64,000 bases of DNA from Schistosoma mansoni (taxonomy: Eukaryota; Platyhelminthes; Trematoda; Strigeidida; Schistosomatidae): NCBI RefSeq assembly GCF_000237925.1, contig NC_031495.1, forward strand, positions 19,736,435 through 19,800,434, in the 5' to 3' direction. A program made the translations under genes and the position numbers. The notes beneath the pieces were generated by a model. The model saw only the letters and a list, made by a program, of their open reading frames with translations. It was not told the origin of the DNA and did no database searches. This document shows positions 49,981-63,228 of the stretch, piece after piece; the first letter of the stretch is position 1; every line of letters starts with the position of its first letter.

Positions 49981-52900
49981 TTATGACTGTCTATCTGTTG
50001 AATGATATTGACGTTGATATTGTTGTTGGTGATTATTATTATTATAATCATCGAAATGATATTGATTATTATAATTTGTAAGAAATGATTCTTTATTATA
50101 AGTAGTATTATTAATATTAGGATTTATGAAATTACAATTTGTAATAATTTTATTATAATGAGGATAATTATTTACATTTATACATGATTTACATTTAGAT
50201 AACATAATAGATGATAAATTGGATGTATTCAATGGATGATGAATTCCACGGTATATTGATGGTTGTTCATCAAATTTCTGTAATATAATATTATTCATAT
50301 TTGTACGATTTGGTGATAAATCAGATGAACTTGATGACCAATGATTTGGTGATTCACTTTCATCGGAACCCATTATATTTGAATTAGTTATAATATGATT
50401 AATATGTGTACTATTACTAATTTTATTATTAAAATTATAATCAACTTTCAATAATGAATCTTTGAGTAGTTCAACTTTAACATCATTACTATTAGTATTA
50501 TTGTTTGTATTATTAGTAAATGAATCTAAATTATCCGGTTTATTGAATGTTTGATGAGTTTGAATAGAATTCAATATTGTGTTATTAGTATTATTATTGT
50601 CAATATTATTAGTATTAGTATTCAACAGAGCAAGAGATGGAGGTGTACGCTTAGTATTATTATTATTATCATTATTGTTAGTAGTAGTGACATCATTAGT
50701 AGTAATGAGTTTTGTAGTTAATTCACTCCCCAGTGAGTATTGTGATGCCGACAACAAGTCAAATTTATTGTTAAACATTGATGACGATGATGTAGCTACT
50801 GTTGTTGTCAACCCATATGTCTCGATAAATTTCGGTGATGTTGTCGCCGTAGCAACACCAATAGTACTAATAGTTGTCGTTGTTGTTGTTGTTGTCATAA
50901 TGCAATGAACACTTCGACTCTTTGGACACTCCTCATTCATGTCTTTCACAGCTGATTTCATCATTGAATAATGCTGGGATGCTGGATTCCCAGTTGACAG
51001 TTTATGGGTAATAGACTCCGTATCATAATAGGTCAATTGATGTTGATTGTTATTGTCATATAATTTGGGAGTTGGAAAATATGAACAATAGGATTGCTCT
51101 ATTGATGTTATTCTTGGCAACGTAGAGAGTGTATTTGTGTCTGTTGTCAATGTTTTTGAAGTGAATAAATCATGCTTTCTAGTTTTGTTTAGATTTCCAC
51201 TTGTACAATATTCAGTATTTGAATTGGCAGTATATTCATCTAATAAATTAACAATCTCATAATGTCCACCTAAATAAGCTAAATCTCTGGGTGTACGATC
51301 TAAATAATCAGCTAAATTTAAATTAGCTCCACTTAACAATAATAAACGACAACTTTTCACAGCGCCTTCTCTACATGCCAAAGCTAATGGAGTTTCTTCA
51401 TGTAATGTTTGCGCATCTACAGTTGCACCAGAATTACATAAACTATGAATGATATCCGATTGATCTGTTACAGCTGCCCAGTGTAACGCTGTACGTCCTA
51501 AACTATCTGAAGTGTTAATATCAAGAAAATTCAGAGTATTCTCTTCGTAGTTGAATTCTACGCCACCGTTAACTGTTGGTGTAGTGGTCGTTGTTGGTGG
51601 GGATAATGATGCTACTGCTCCAGTTGATAATGATGATGATGTAGATTGAATATGAAGTAAATCAGTTGATGTTCCAATCATATCATAACTTGTATACTCT
51701 TGACCACGTGATATATTAGTCTTTGTCAATGCACAAACTAATACATTCATCGCATGTAATAGCATATTGAATATGTCTGTGTAATAGACAAATGAAAACA
51801 AGGTTTAACAAAAGAACACAACTTCATATCGTGTATTTTATGAATTATTTACATATATATATATACAAACATATTCTTTAAAAAGTCCCTGCTCAAGTCT
51901 CCATCATTCAGTAACAATGAATTACTTTTTCTTAAAGTGTAATCGAGCTACAATTAAATAGCACATATGAATAAAGTTCAGTGGTCAAGTTATGAAAGTA
52001 GATTTATCTATCACAGAGTATAATAATTATCACTAGGCTAATAATTGCACAAGTCTGTGTATGGTATTCAATGTTACTTTTGTGAAAGTAAGATGTGGAG
52101 ATGACGTCTTGACAAGTGAGTTTTTCAGTCAGTTTTCCATCAACTAAAGAACTAATGAAGGCCAGGAAAACAAGTGAAAATTGTTCTGTTTTAGTTTCGA
52201 ACCGTTGAACAATGCGCAATCGTGAATATACGCATAGAATCGCATTCAAAACCATTACATTTTGGAGTGCACTGATTAAGCAATCAATGATAAAAAAATT
52301 CTAATTTTACTCATTTTGTGACACAGCCTTATTCTCTCCTAATTTCGATATGCCTATCTTAAATGACCTATAATTGGTTAACGAGCCTAGATAGATTATC
52401 TGGTGCATCATAAATCCGTATTGCAACACATACATCTGCCCTCCGTCCTTTGTCATAATATACTTTTGTTCTGTTCATTAACTGGTTCTAGATCAAACGA
52501 TCGGATGCTCAAGTGTGAATACATCGGATGAATAGACGACACCACCATTATAACACATTTAATTCGTGGATTATTGTCATCACACTACTTATGTGTCTGA
52601 ATCGACACATTATAATTTTCAATGACTCATTATAAACTAAGGTTACTTTGTGCAGTAAATTACTCTCTGAATTGTACAACATCTTCATATAACCCTCTTT
52701 AGTAAAAATTCTGTGTTTTTTGTACACGATCATTGCTAAGATGATTCCGTAAAAATTCAAGGAAACTTACCATGCTTGTGAAAATTATGTAATCTTAACT
52801 GAATAGGTAAATTACTCAGAAAATAAATAAGATTCCCATTAATTACTACGAAATTCAACTTGTTTACCATTTGATGTTTGGTCAAAGGCTATATAGAGTC

Positions 52901-55900
52901 CACTTATAGGATGTTTGACTACAAGTGTAGTAAACAAAGGAGAATATAAACTTACTCAAGATAGCAAATAGATTAATCACTATAAAAGAGGAACTTGTGT
53001 GTCTTTTTCAGATTTTTACATCGCAGAACTGTTACATGACTATTAAATTTAGTTCAAATTCTTTTGTGAAACATCTTACTCTAAGGTTTGAACAGTTCAC
53101 AACTGTTTTATCTGATATGATCATCAGCACAAAACATCCAAGTATAGTGTATTCGTCTATTGATAAAACGTTTTGAAGCTTTTATATTTGATATTTTAAG
53201 CAACAAGTATAAATAGATAAATTTCGAGTTCAACCAGGTTTCAAAAAGTAATCAGTTATTGTACTCAGCACAACACATAGAAGTGATTTTGTGTTAATTA
53301 TATTCATTTACATTTTAGAGACAGATATAGTATTAAAGACTCATTTTGCTTATCTTGAATATAGTTACAACCAGACTATGATTTGACAGTAATACAGACT
53401 GTGCATGATGGCGATAAATGTAGGCCAAAAATAAATTTTACAATTTTAATTGTAGCAAACATCATCATCATGTATATAGTGTATCCTACGTATACTGACA
53501 GATATAAGTAGTATGTAGCAGCAAACAGAAGTGGAATGCCTAACGGTAAAACATTAAAATAAGGATAAGGGGAAGAGAAACAGAGAGATAATTGGAATAA
53601 CAATCGAAATGAAAGAATGAATAAGTATGTACAGGACGACTGAAGAGACATGCAAAAATGTATTTAATGTATAGTTATCCCCAGCTGATTTTGCATTTAC
53701 CACATATATGTTCGAAAATAAGAAAGATTTTAACAAACAATTATTTTCAATATCTTCATCAATAGGCACTATAGTTATAAATTTATAATTATTTTATTAT
53801 AGTGGGCAAATATGTTAATCAGGCAATGTCATACACTAAGTATATTCAATGTGTATCCGAGAAAGGATAAGAAAATTCGTTCTAAGGTGCCCCAGTTGCA
53901 ATCATTGTAATAAAAAAAGTCGTGTAGATAAACTATCTAGAGATGTTATGTTCAGTTAATTAAGGTATTAATCATAGTAACCATATATTCATTAATTTAA
54001 AACAAAAGTATGAAAATAATCATAATAAATAAATAATTTAATTAATTTTACCAGTATCTCCTAATTTAATTGCTTGTATAAGTGGTGTTGTAGAATCTTG
54101 TAATATATTTGGTAAATAACAGAATGGACTTAAACCCGATGTTGGATGACTAAGAATTGCTTGAACTGATTCAATAGCACTTACACTAACTGCAGTGTAA
54201 AGTGCTGTACGACCTTGATTATCAACAGTAGAGAAATCCGCTCCAACGTTTAAAAGATTGTAGATAGCTTTATCTTGATTAAATCTATATGAAGAAATAA
54301 GTTTTTTTTGGAAAAAAAGTTGATTAAAATAATTTAAAAGAGAGAAGTGAATGTCAGTAGGAATTTCTTTAAGAGACAAATCTACTTTTTCCCAGAATCT
54401 AATGCTCAATACACAGTGCCCCAGTTACTAGGTCAGATTTCAGGAACTCAGACCAGTACATTATGGATTTGGTTTGAACAAACGAACTACGAGACAACGG
54501 AAAAGCGATCATCAATTTAAGATCGTCCTATTTTATCATCTTTGCGCTGATAACATGCACTCTATACTGATTATGTAAAATTGCGAAATGATCAACACAT
54601 CGTATAGATAAGATGACTGAAAGAATCTATTAAGTTAGCAGATGTCACTGAACTTAGGCAGAATGCATCTAATCGAGTGAATAATTGTCAATCACAACAA
54701 CATTAACATACTGACATCTAGCTAACAAGTATTGAATAGAAAAAACTAGCTTTCTAATAATCATTACCAACTGTCTAGTAAAAATTCCACAATATCATAG
54801 TTCTATCTAATTGTAAAACTTCATTCTCGTAATTATTTACCAGTTATATCGCCCATTAAAATATAGTTTTTACTGAATAATACAAAAAGAAATGCATTAG
54901 ACTCATACTTATTTTACAGTAGACTCTTCAAGATTATCCAAGTCATCACAACTATTTTAAGGTATGGAAATTAATTTAACTATTCCAAAAAAGTTAAATT
55001 ATACACATAAATTATTTGAGACATTTAATCTATAATTTGTCAGTATTTGCTATCTACATACAATCCTAAGAAATAAACATAACTGTGATAAGGTTTAACA
55101 AGTGTAACTTTTCTCAATATTCTCTGAAATACTGTACATTTTGATTATGAACTGATCAACTTTGCGATGAAATCAAGTTATTTCAAGATTGGTTTATACT
55201 AAAACGATATGCAAAAATAAATATGGATTACTCTTGAAGCTAACCAGAAAACTAAACAATATGTACTCTGATATCAAATCACTTAGCCCGAGTGATCACT
55301 TCAAAGTTTGAAAGTACAATTAGCATTAAGGTCTATATAAACAATATGAAAATGGTTATCATCTTTTTCAGTCTTTACACTACTATTAAAACAGGTAAGA
55401 TAAATAATAAAGTCTTAACTTCCTGGAAATCTCACGCTAAGTACGTAAAAGGTAATGTAACACTGAAGGGCTGAAGTTGAAGAGAAATTTCATGTAACGA
55501 ATATTGCTATTATTTTTTCAAACTCAACGTTTGATTAGAAATATTTTCAATGGCATTTTTAAAGCAATGCTTAAAAAGGTGATAGTTATAGAAACCCGTC
55601 GCTTTGTTCAAATCTTCAACGTTCGAAAACACTTCAAATTATCCGAAGACAGATGACCATATATACAGTGACTTTATTGATTTTGAAACACTTCTGGGTG
55701 TAAGTATAGTTGATGATAAGTTTAACCATAATAAAACAACCACCAAACAATAACTATGTTTTCATGATGTAGCTCTTTCATCTATCATCCCATAAGAACT
55801 GTCAAAGAAGCAAACAGTAAAGATAGAAAATAATACGATTTTTACTTATCGGAAAAATGGCCAAAGTGCTCTTATTATTATTAGTAGTAGTAAAAACAGT

Positions 55901-58685
55901 AGGCATTCTAATATTTTATATTTGAGATTTTATCCCCATCTCACACACATGGCTTGTCTATTCAGTGAGAACCTAGTGGGAACATTGCCTCAAAAATCTG
56001 ATATTGGTTTGTGTATAATGTCAATAATTATTCAGTGTAAGGGAAAAACACAGATATTTTGGTTGCATTCAGAAGAAAAACAACCCCAAGACACTTCTGG
56101 TTAGGCTAAACTTTCACCATCATCATCATCACCCTTATAATGAAAAATCTGTCTATCACAAAATCTATCTTGCGGTTTCGTTAAGATAACAAGATTTTTA
56201 ACATAACATTTGACTACTTGTTCAAAGTTAAGTAGTTCAACTACTTACACAAAATAAAAATGTTTGAATGAAAGTTTACCTTGCAGATATATGAAGTAAT
56301 GTTTCACCGGTGTCTGGAATCCGAAGATTTAGTAGACGATGCAAATGGGTAGAATTGTATATCATTTGCCAAGAAATCACTGAATTCATAGAGTTATGCA
56401 GGATTGTTTGCATGGTGTTCGATTCATCATTTTGAGTAAGAAGATGGCAGACTATATTGAAATCAGAAATATTGCTTTCGGAATTTAAAGCTGGATTTTG
56501 TGATCTGGCAAATGTTGTACATAGCCGTTGTTGTTGCTTCTGTTGATATCGTTCATAACTATTCATCTCTAATAAATCCCCTGAGCCATAGTAATCAAGT
56601 ATGGTCTTTAATAGAATTTTCTGAAAACTATTCAATTCTGATTGTGTAATGGAATTTAAAAATTGACATAATTCTTGCATAGTTTGAAAATTATTACTGT
56701 TATTATTAAAACTGTTGGAATTTTCACTTTGTTGACAATCAAAATCATTGAAGTTATTTGTTCTATTCATATTTATAGCAGTTGTTATTGTACTATTACT
56801 TGGACTGCCACTATGATCATATTCAGTGGATTCTAGCACAGGCATAAATGAATAATGCTGTCGTTGATTTTGTTGATGTTCTGTTGAGGATAGTGATGAT
56901 AAATTACTGGAATAATTTTGTGAGATACATGAAATTGGCATTGTAAATGTATGTGTAGTGGTATATTTAATTAGAGTCGAAGGAATATGATTAGGTGTAA
57001 ATTTAGTATTCATGTAACCGAAATCGGAAAATGTTTTATTAACATCATATTGATTGCGTGAAGTTGGTGAAGATGGGGTTAGTGAAGTGGAATTCTGCAA
57101 AAGAAAAAGACAGGGAAGAAATCATGAAATAAGAAGTAAAAAATATCTTACATGTAATTAATAGAAGTTAATAAAAATCTTGTCATATAATTCTCGTCAA
57201 CAGTTGTAATAATCATGGTTTATTTAACTATGGCATTGCTCTATAACAGCCATAATGACAAGCATACACTCACCTTTATGCTAAAAGACTTATACTTTTT
57301 ATTTCACAGATTTATCCTTTTTTCTTAAAGCATATAGTCAATACCTAGCCTCTTCTACTACTAAAACTACTTTTACAACATCTAACACTATGAGATTCCT
57401 CTTGATGATTTCACCTCACTGTGCTGAGATGGCACAGTACCTCGAATCCATCTAACGTATATGTCCGAAGTCCTCTCTTATGAATAACTGATATTTCATC
57501 AAAGTTTCTCTTTTTATAGAAAAAATAATAGACTATATAGTTCAAGTACCATAAACTTCATTATAGACATTAAAGAGTTATGACATTTTCCCATGTTAAC
57601 ATATATGGAAGAGTTTAAACTTGAAATTTCAGAGGTTAACCAAAAATAATCCATTGATCATTATATACAATGAAGTTACATTTGTATGGTGAAAAATGTT
57701 ATATGCTAAATTAGAAATATAAATCATTTGGAATTGTAACTAATCAAATATTTCTATGCCAATTTTTTGACAACATATTACGATAAAGGAAATAGTTAAT
57801 GAAACTTTTATAGTTCCCATTTATCTATCCTTTTATCTGTAGTTATGACAAAAATTCAATGAGAAAATAAGTGAAATATCTATCTAAAATTTAAATATAT
57901 ACAAACATGACGACAGAATATCCGAATAACTAAGTCATTTGATCTTAAAATACTTGGTCATATTAAGTAGTAGATTTGTGTTCTCTTAACACTTTATTTA
58001 TTTAATTTAAAACAAAAGAAATTTGATAAATTGTTTCAAGAAACCTGATCAGAAAGATCTATTTTATTAATTTGAAAGTAAAAAGTTAGGCTACGGAAGA
58101 TGGAATATATTTTAGGAATATGAAATGAAAGGGTACATATAAAGGAATAATGGAACTCAAAATACCATAATTATTACTGCTACTGTAGTGTGTACTACTT
58201 ATCTTGACAGACATATGTAGTATGTTACACCAATCGGAAGTGGAAATCCTGGCAGCAAAGGGCTGATAAGATCACGTTTAAGAGAATAGAAAAGGAAATA
58301 GAAAGCAATTACGAATAAGAAGAATCAAAAAGAACGTGAAGGATAAATATTGGAACTTTGCAAATGATGTATTCAATATGTGGTTCACATATTTAATAGA
58401 ATTCTGTAATTTGGTAGTCCCCACCCGTATTCTCGTAATAGTAATAATAATAATAATAACAATAATAATCATAGTATACTGCACTTTCAATTTCCTCCTA
58501 ACTATTGTAAGATCATCCGACTCAACGTCATTTTCATTATACTAACCATACTATCTTACATTACAAACTTTCATATTCTTTTGAATGATAATTTTCTCTC
58601 TAATTAACTGAAGATACCACATGACTACCGTACTACAAACTGATGATAAATTTAGCCAGTATTGTTTCAATATTCGCTTTATATA

Positions 58686-58733
<48 letters not shown>

Positions 58734-59414
58734 CGTTTGTTGAGAGGATGTGGTTGGAAATGGTATTAAAATTCCGTTTTTTAATTACCTACAATTCCCA
58801 CGTTCAACACATATGATACTGACACATCAAAAAAAGTTGTTGATATGTGTGTGTGTGTGCAGTTTTCCAAGAATTCCAACACTCCACTTGGTATTCTACA
58901 CTTGGATAAGGGTAGTCAAATACATAAAACTTACACTGAATTATTTCAAAAGTATTGAGTCATATAAATAAATATGTATGTTGTGATGACAGGAATTAAT
59001 TGATGAATACCTTAGAAAAAAGATATTTTAATGAATTATCACACATTATTGGAATTATGACTGATTATTAAATTTTACTCTCACTGAAATGGAATGACTG
59101 GGCAAAAATGAAGGATCATTGTATTTGACTTAGTGATTATCAGTTAATCATTTGTTATCCCTTACGTTATTCTGAATCAGACAAGTATTTTCTGTGATAT
59201 AATTATCATTTTTAGATGCATAACGGTAGATAAACTGGTTAATTACTGTGCAGTAAACAGTAATCGTATTAAGGTTACTTGAGTGATGTAGTTTTGAAAT
59301 CCACGGAAAGTATCAATTTTCTAGTGACTACAGATACACTATGTTAATGATAATCAACTAGTAAAAAATCCAGAGTCTTGAATGCCTGTTCTTTGCCTCT
59401 GCAGTCACACATTC

Positions 59415-59479
<65 letters not shown>

Positions 59480-59742
59480 NNNNNNNNNNNNNNNNNNNNN
59501 NNNNNNNNNNNNNNNNNNNNNNNNNNNNNNNNNNNNNNNNNNNNNNNNNNNNNNNNNNNNNNNNNNNNNNNNNNNNNNNNNNNNNNNNNNNNNNNNNNNN
59601 NNNNNNNNNNNNNNNNNNNNNNNNNNNNNNNNNNNNNNNNNNNNNNNNNNNNNNNNNNNNNNNNNNNNNNNNNNNNNNNGTAAAAAAATCCCAGAATTCT
59701 TGGAATGCCTTGTTCTTTGCGCTCTGCCAGTCACACCATCCT

Positions 59743-59803
<61 letters not shown>

Positions 59804-62789
59804 CCGAGAATAATGAATGCTCAAAAATGCAAGAACAAAAGCTAAATATCTTATTCAACAATATTTATACCACTAGAAGAAATCTGGGTGAACAACAAAG
59901 GCAATAAATGAAGTAAAAACTGCAATCTAAAAAGCAGTTTGTAAATTCGGTTAATCAGGGCCAACGACGATAAACTATTCGCATTCCTCAAGTGTTTGAT
60001 CATCCAATTAAGAATAAAAAAGCTATGAATCTAAAGCTCCAAATAGGGGGATGGTATTGGTTAGATAGTCAGTGGAAACTAAGAAACACTGGACAGTTGT
60101 TTTGTCCTGGTGGACAAAGTGGACATCCACGACCCCACCTTATAATAAACCCAAGACCTTCAAGACTCGCTATCAGCGCACAACTGTGGAGTCTGATACT
60201 AAGATGAAACAGATGTCCAGTTGTTTTATGTTCTCAATTGTATTTTTAAGAAAAGTGACGTGAAACTTCAAACTAGACAATCTCCTCAACAACCTGTAAA
60301 CACTAATAATATCCTTTATCGTAACGACTGTTTTCTGTTCCACTCAATAGTATTTAGTTAAAGGTTAGGATGAACTTGTTCAGCAGACATCAGTCTGTGA
60401 TGAAAACTATCGTCAAATTAAACAAGTCTACTTAACTTGACGATAACAATGGGTTTCTTTGGTGATTAACTTTGCTGAGCAAAATAAACCGAAATCCCAA
60501 TAATAGATCACCATAATCTGAGAAATAAAGAGAATGAACAGACTATATTCTTATCGTCGTTACCAAGTAAATTTAGTCCATTTTACAGGGTTGAATATTA
60601 TAGTTGTAAATCTATTCATAGCTGGTTGATGTTATTCAGTGATCGTTCAAAGAACGTTTTAGAAATATATATTTAATCCTTGAAGATTTATGGTATCATA
60701 AAGGATTGGTTAGTACTCACTTTATTATCAATCGTCATTGTACAAGACAGTGTAGTATCATAAGCTCTACCTTGTAGCATATCTAAACATTTCTCTAATT
60801 CACTAACAGATTTATTTTTAATGTTTACATCATTTATTTGTTCGTCACATGAAGTAGTCGTTGTTGTTGTAGTTATTGACTGCTGTTCCAGCGTTGGTAG
60901 CTTTAATGATAAATACTTAGTAGGATCATCAGTGAATTTTGAAGGTTTATTATAATTATTCGGTGAATTATGAACTATTCGTGAATTACGGACTAGGCCA
61001 GGACTTGGATACCAAATTTTTGCCTTAAGAACCTGAAAATAAAACAATTAAAATATATAGATTTAGGTCAATAGAACAAAATAAATTTGAAATGAAATCT
61101 TATCTTTTAAAAGTTTAGAGTAAACTTTCATCTCAATTACGATCATCATTACTTTTCTGTTGATCAATTGTTTTTATTTGCGACGTTTGTCAACATTGTG
61201 AGAGGCTTATACATACAAGCATTTTAGGCAGAGTGAGGGCATACAACCACTGTAACCCTCATTACTTAAGTTTATAAGTGGGGTTAGGCGGAGTTGCTTG
61301 ATCCCACAATTCGTTTACTATTCCGGATGTTTGAAAACGTTGTGTTCGGCCAGTTTTGTCTTTAAAGAATTGTTCATGCGCAGAGACAATAATATGTTAG
61401 TAATACCAAGATCCGGATGTGTGCGTCCAATTGTTCGCATCATCTTGAAATACTGAGTTCGGTGGTCTGGAAATGTCTTACAAATGCTATCTTAGTGAAT
61501 TTTATACCGCTCATTATGGGCTGGAACTGGGCAGGAAAAGCGGTTAGGTGGTTTCCGAACTCTAATGGTTATAATTCGCATACAAGAACTGTTGACGCTA
61601 ATCATGAATTAGCTCACGATTATTAGTGAATTAGGTTCAGTAATTTTACGTATTATTTAAAAGATACTTTCATCATAAACTGATATCCGTTGAGTGAACA
61701 TAAGAGCTATTCAATCAAGAAGCTTATTGCCATCAGTTTTGACACGTTTTGACGACCATCCTCCACATTCGACTAGACCAGACCAAAGGATTAAAATCCT
61801 TTAATCGTTTATCACCATAACTATTTGTTCACTAAATTTAACATGCATCACCCTTAATGATAACGAAAGGAAACTGTCTTTTTTTGAAAAAAAATGTATC
61901 AAATGGATTGAATATTGAGTAACTTATTAATGAAATGAACGGCAGATTCATGATATTTCAATGAATAGAACGATGAATTTCTAATGTTTTATCACCTCAT
62001 ATAAACCATCATTTCTACATAATGAGTTACATAAACACCGTTCTCTGAAGAAGCGATTGAAACAAGGCCACTAAATATCGGAATTTTATTTTTCCACAAC
62101 ACTGTGATAATTATAAAATATATCATTTTTATCATGAACAAACTACTGTGCATTAGTTGATATTTCTTCGTGTTTTTATTTGATGCTGTTGACATTTGGA
62201 ACTAAGGTTGATCAATCTCTAATAGTGGTTGGACAGCATGAGCGGATACCCTGGTATTGCCTACCTTTATAGATTGATTGCAGTTTGGACTAGGGCTAGT
62301 TGTGTACCTCTAACTCTGTGTTGATGTTCAAACACATATAGGTTAAAAGAAACCGACTTAGGTTTTACTGTTGGCTACCATTTAAAATATACCAAATATT
62401 CAGTGTTTCCATTGTGTAAGATGAATAAAAACTATTTAACAAACTAACTTTTTTAATCATTTTTTGTCCTAAACGTCCACTAGCATGAAATGATCCAGTT
62501 GAGCGTAAGTGATAATTTGCACGTTGACGTTGAAAATGATTCACAGTAAATAACACACCGAATAAAAATATTAAAAATAATATACAAATTAATAATGATG
62601 TGATATACATTGATATATCCATAATTCTATAACGACTTCGTTTTTCCTCTTCAAATAACGATGTTGATGATGTATCAGGTCGAACTGATTGTACAGTGAG
62701 GATAGTTTGTAATAAATTATGATTACGAGTGTGCATATAGGCTGTAAGAAATTGTGCTGCAAAATCCACATTATGAAAACAAGGTCCAC
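49981..62789 (-). CDS. Notch: Notch receptor, C-terminal 1165 residues (juxtamembrane to PEST-like tail)
   Basis: Single-pass receptor whose intracellular part is released by gamma-secretase and acts with CSL in the nucleus. Exons in coding order: 62449-62789, 60721-61032, 56280-57094, 54052-54284, 49981-51776. All are GT-AG and in phase (1166 codons with stop). Exon 1 has a NODP-like juxtamembrane segment, then a transmembrane helix (LLICILFLIFLFGVLFTV, with a Gly-Val pair as at S3 sites). Exon 2 has the RAM motif KAKIWYPSP (human QLWFP). Exon 3 is a long Ser/Asn/Gln-rich linker ending in ankyrin DTGETLLHISAR. Exon 4 has NQGRTALYTAV and STTPLIQAIKLGDT. Exon 5 has SLGRTALHWAA, HEETPLALACREG, LDRTPRDLAYLGGHYEIVNLLDEY, then an Asn-rich tail with ESPNHWSSSS, the conserved PEST-region motif. 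An AATAAA lies about 20 nt past the stop (49957-49962). The EGF and LNR exons are expected beyond 64000. Confidence 0.95.
53457..53660. repeat. Dispersed repeat in Notch intron, copy 1
   Basis: Shares order and spacing with 58165-58375: GACAGATATAAGTAGTATGT, GCAAACAGAAGTGGAATGCC, then a purine-rich run (AGGGGAAGAGAAACAGAGAG) and AATAACAATCGAAATGAAAG. Diverged, non-coding, same orientation as copy 2. Confidence 0.5.
58165..58375. repeat. Dispersed repeat in Notch intron, copy 2
   Basis: GACAGACATATGTAGTATGT, CCAATCGGAAGTGGAAATCC, then AGAGAATAGAAAAGGAAATA. Collinear with copy 1 in a neighbouring Notch intron. Confidence 0.5.
58679..58732. repeat. (TA)n microsatellite
   Basis: TA tract with one phase break near its start, in a Notch intron. 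Confidence 0.98.
59418..59801. repeat. (TA)n tract interrupted by an assembly gap
   Basis: (TA)n at 59418-59479, 200 N at 59480-59679, a unique 65-bp piece, then (TA)n at 59745-59801. The sequence before each TA tract is the same (see findings), so this may be a single locus assembled twice. Confidence 0.9.
59480..59679. other. Assembly gap, 200 N
   Basis: Exactly 200 N, a placeholder, inside a Notch intron. Confidence 0.99.
60060..60200 (-). repeat. Diverged hammerhead-SINE fragment
   Basis: Minus-strand CACTTTGTCCACCAGGACAA, then ACTGTCCAGTG and GTTTCTTAG, aligns with the 20.4 kb SINE ribozyme region with deletions. The neighbouring antisense TTGAAGGTCTTGGGTTTATT is the decayed B-box part. 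It lies in a Notch intron. Confidence 0.45.
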
Positions 62790-63019
62790 CTAAAATAATG
62801 CAGAATAAGAAAATAGCCAATAGCAGGTGAATCGTTTTGTTTCTGTTTATACATTATCACAGTAAAATAAATAACTGATAATTAGCATGTGTTCACTAGT
62901 GACTAGCTTTGAGAGGAAATCCCCAGAGTTCTAGTAAGAAGTTAAAATGTGCCGGATATAGGGCAGTTACTCACTGAAGACAATAGAAGATGGTCAAGTA
63001 ATATTGTGGATTGATTAAG

Positions 63020-63228
63020 GCTAGACATTAACACTGTTGGATGCCGGCTCAATGGTTTAAGGGTCAATTGTTCACGCGCCAGACCGAAGGTCCTGGGTTC
63101 AGATCCAACGTGAAGGGTTTGGGATACCCACTGCTGAGGAGTCTCACGCTAGAACAGGAAGTCTGTCCAGTGCTTCCTGACTTTAATGGTGGTCTAACAT
63201 TGATTGGTTCATGATTTCAATGAAAATG
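63020..63228 (+). mobile_element. tRNA-derived SINE with degraded hammerhead
   Basis: Same family as the 20.4 kb element, in plus orientation: A box GCCGGCTCAATGGTTTAAG, B box GGTTCAGATCC, hammerhead block 63129-63172, and the common 3' end GTGGTCTAACATTGATTGG. The ribozyme keeps CTGAGGAG and GTC|CAGTG, but stem II and GAAA are replaced (AGAACAGGAAG). It lies in a Notch intron. Confidence 0.7.

Noticed and set aside
50579-50908. Plus-strand frame of 109 codons rich in Leu and Val
   Set aside because: It is the antisense of the Asn/Thr repeats in the Notch terminal exon.
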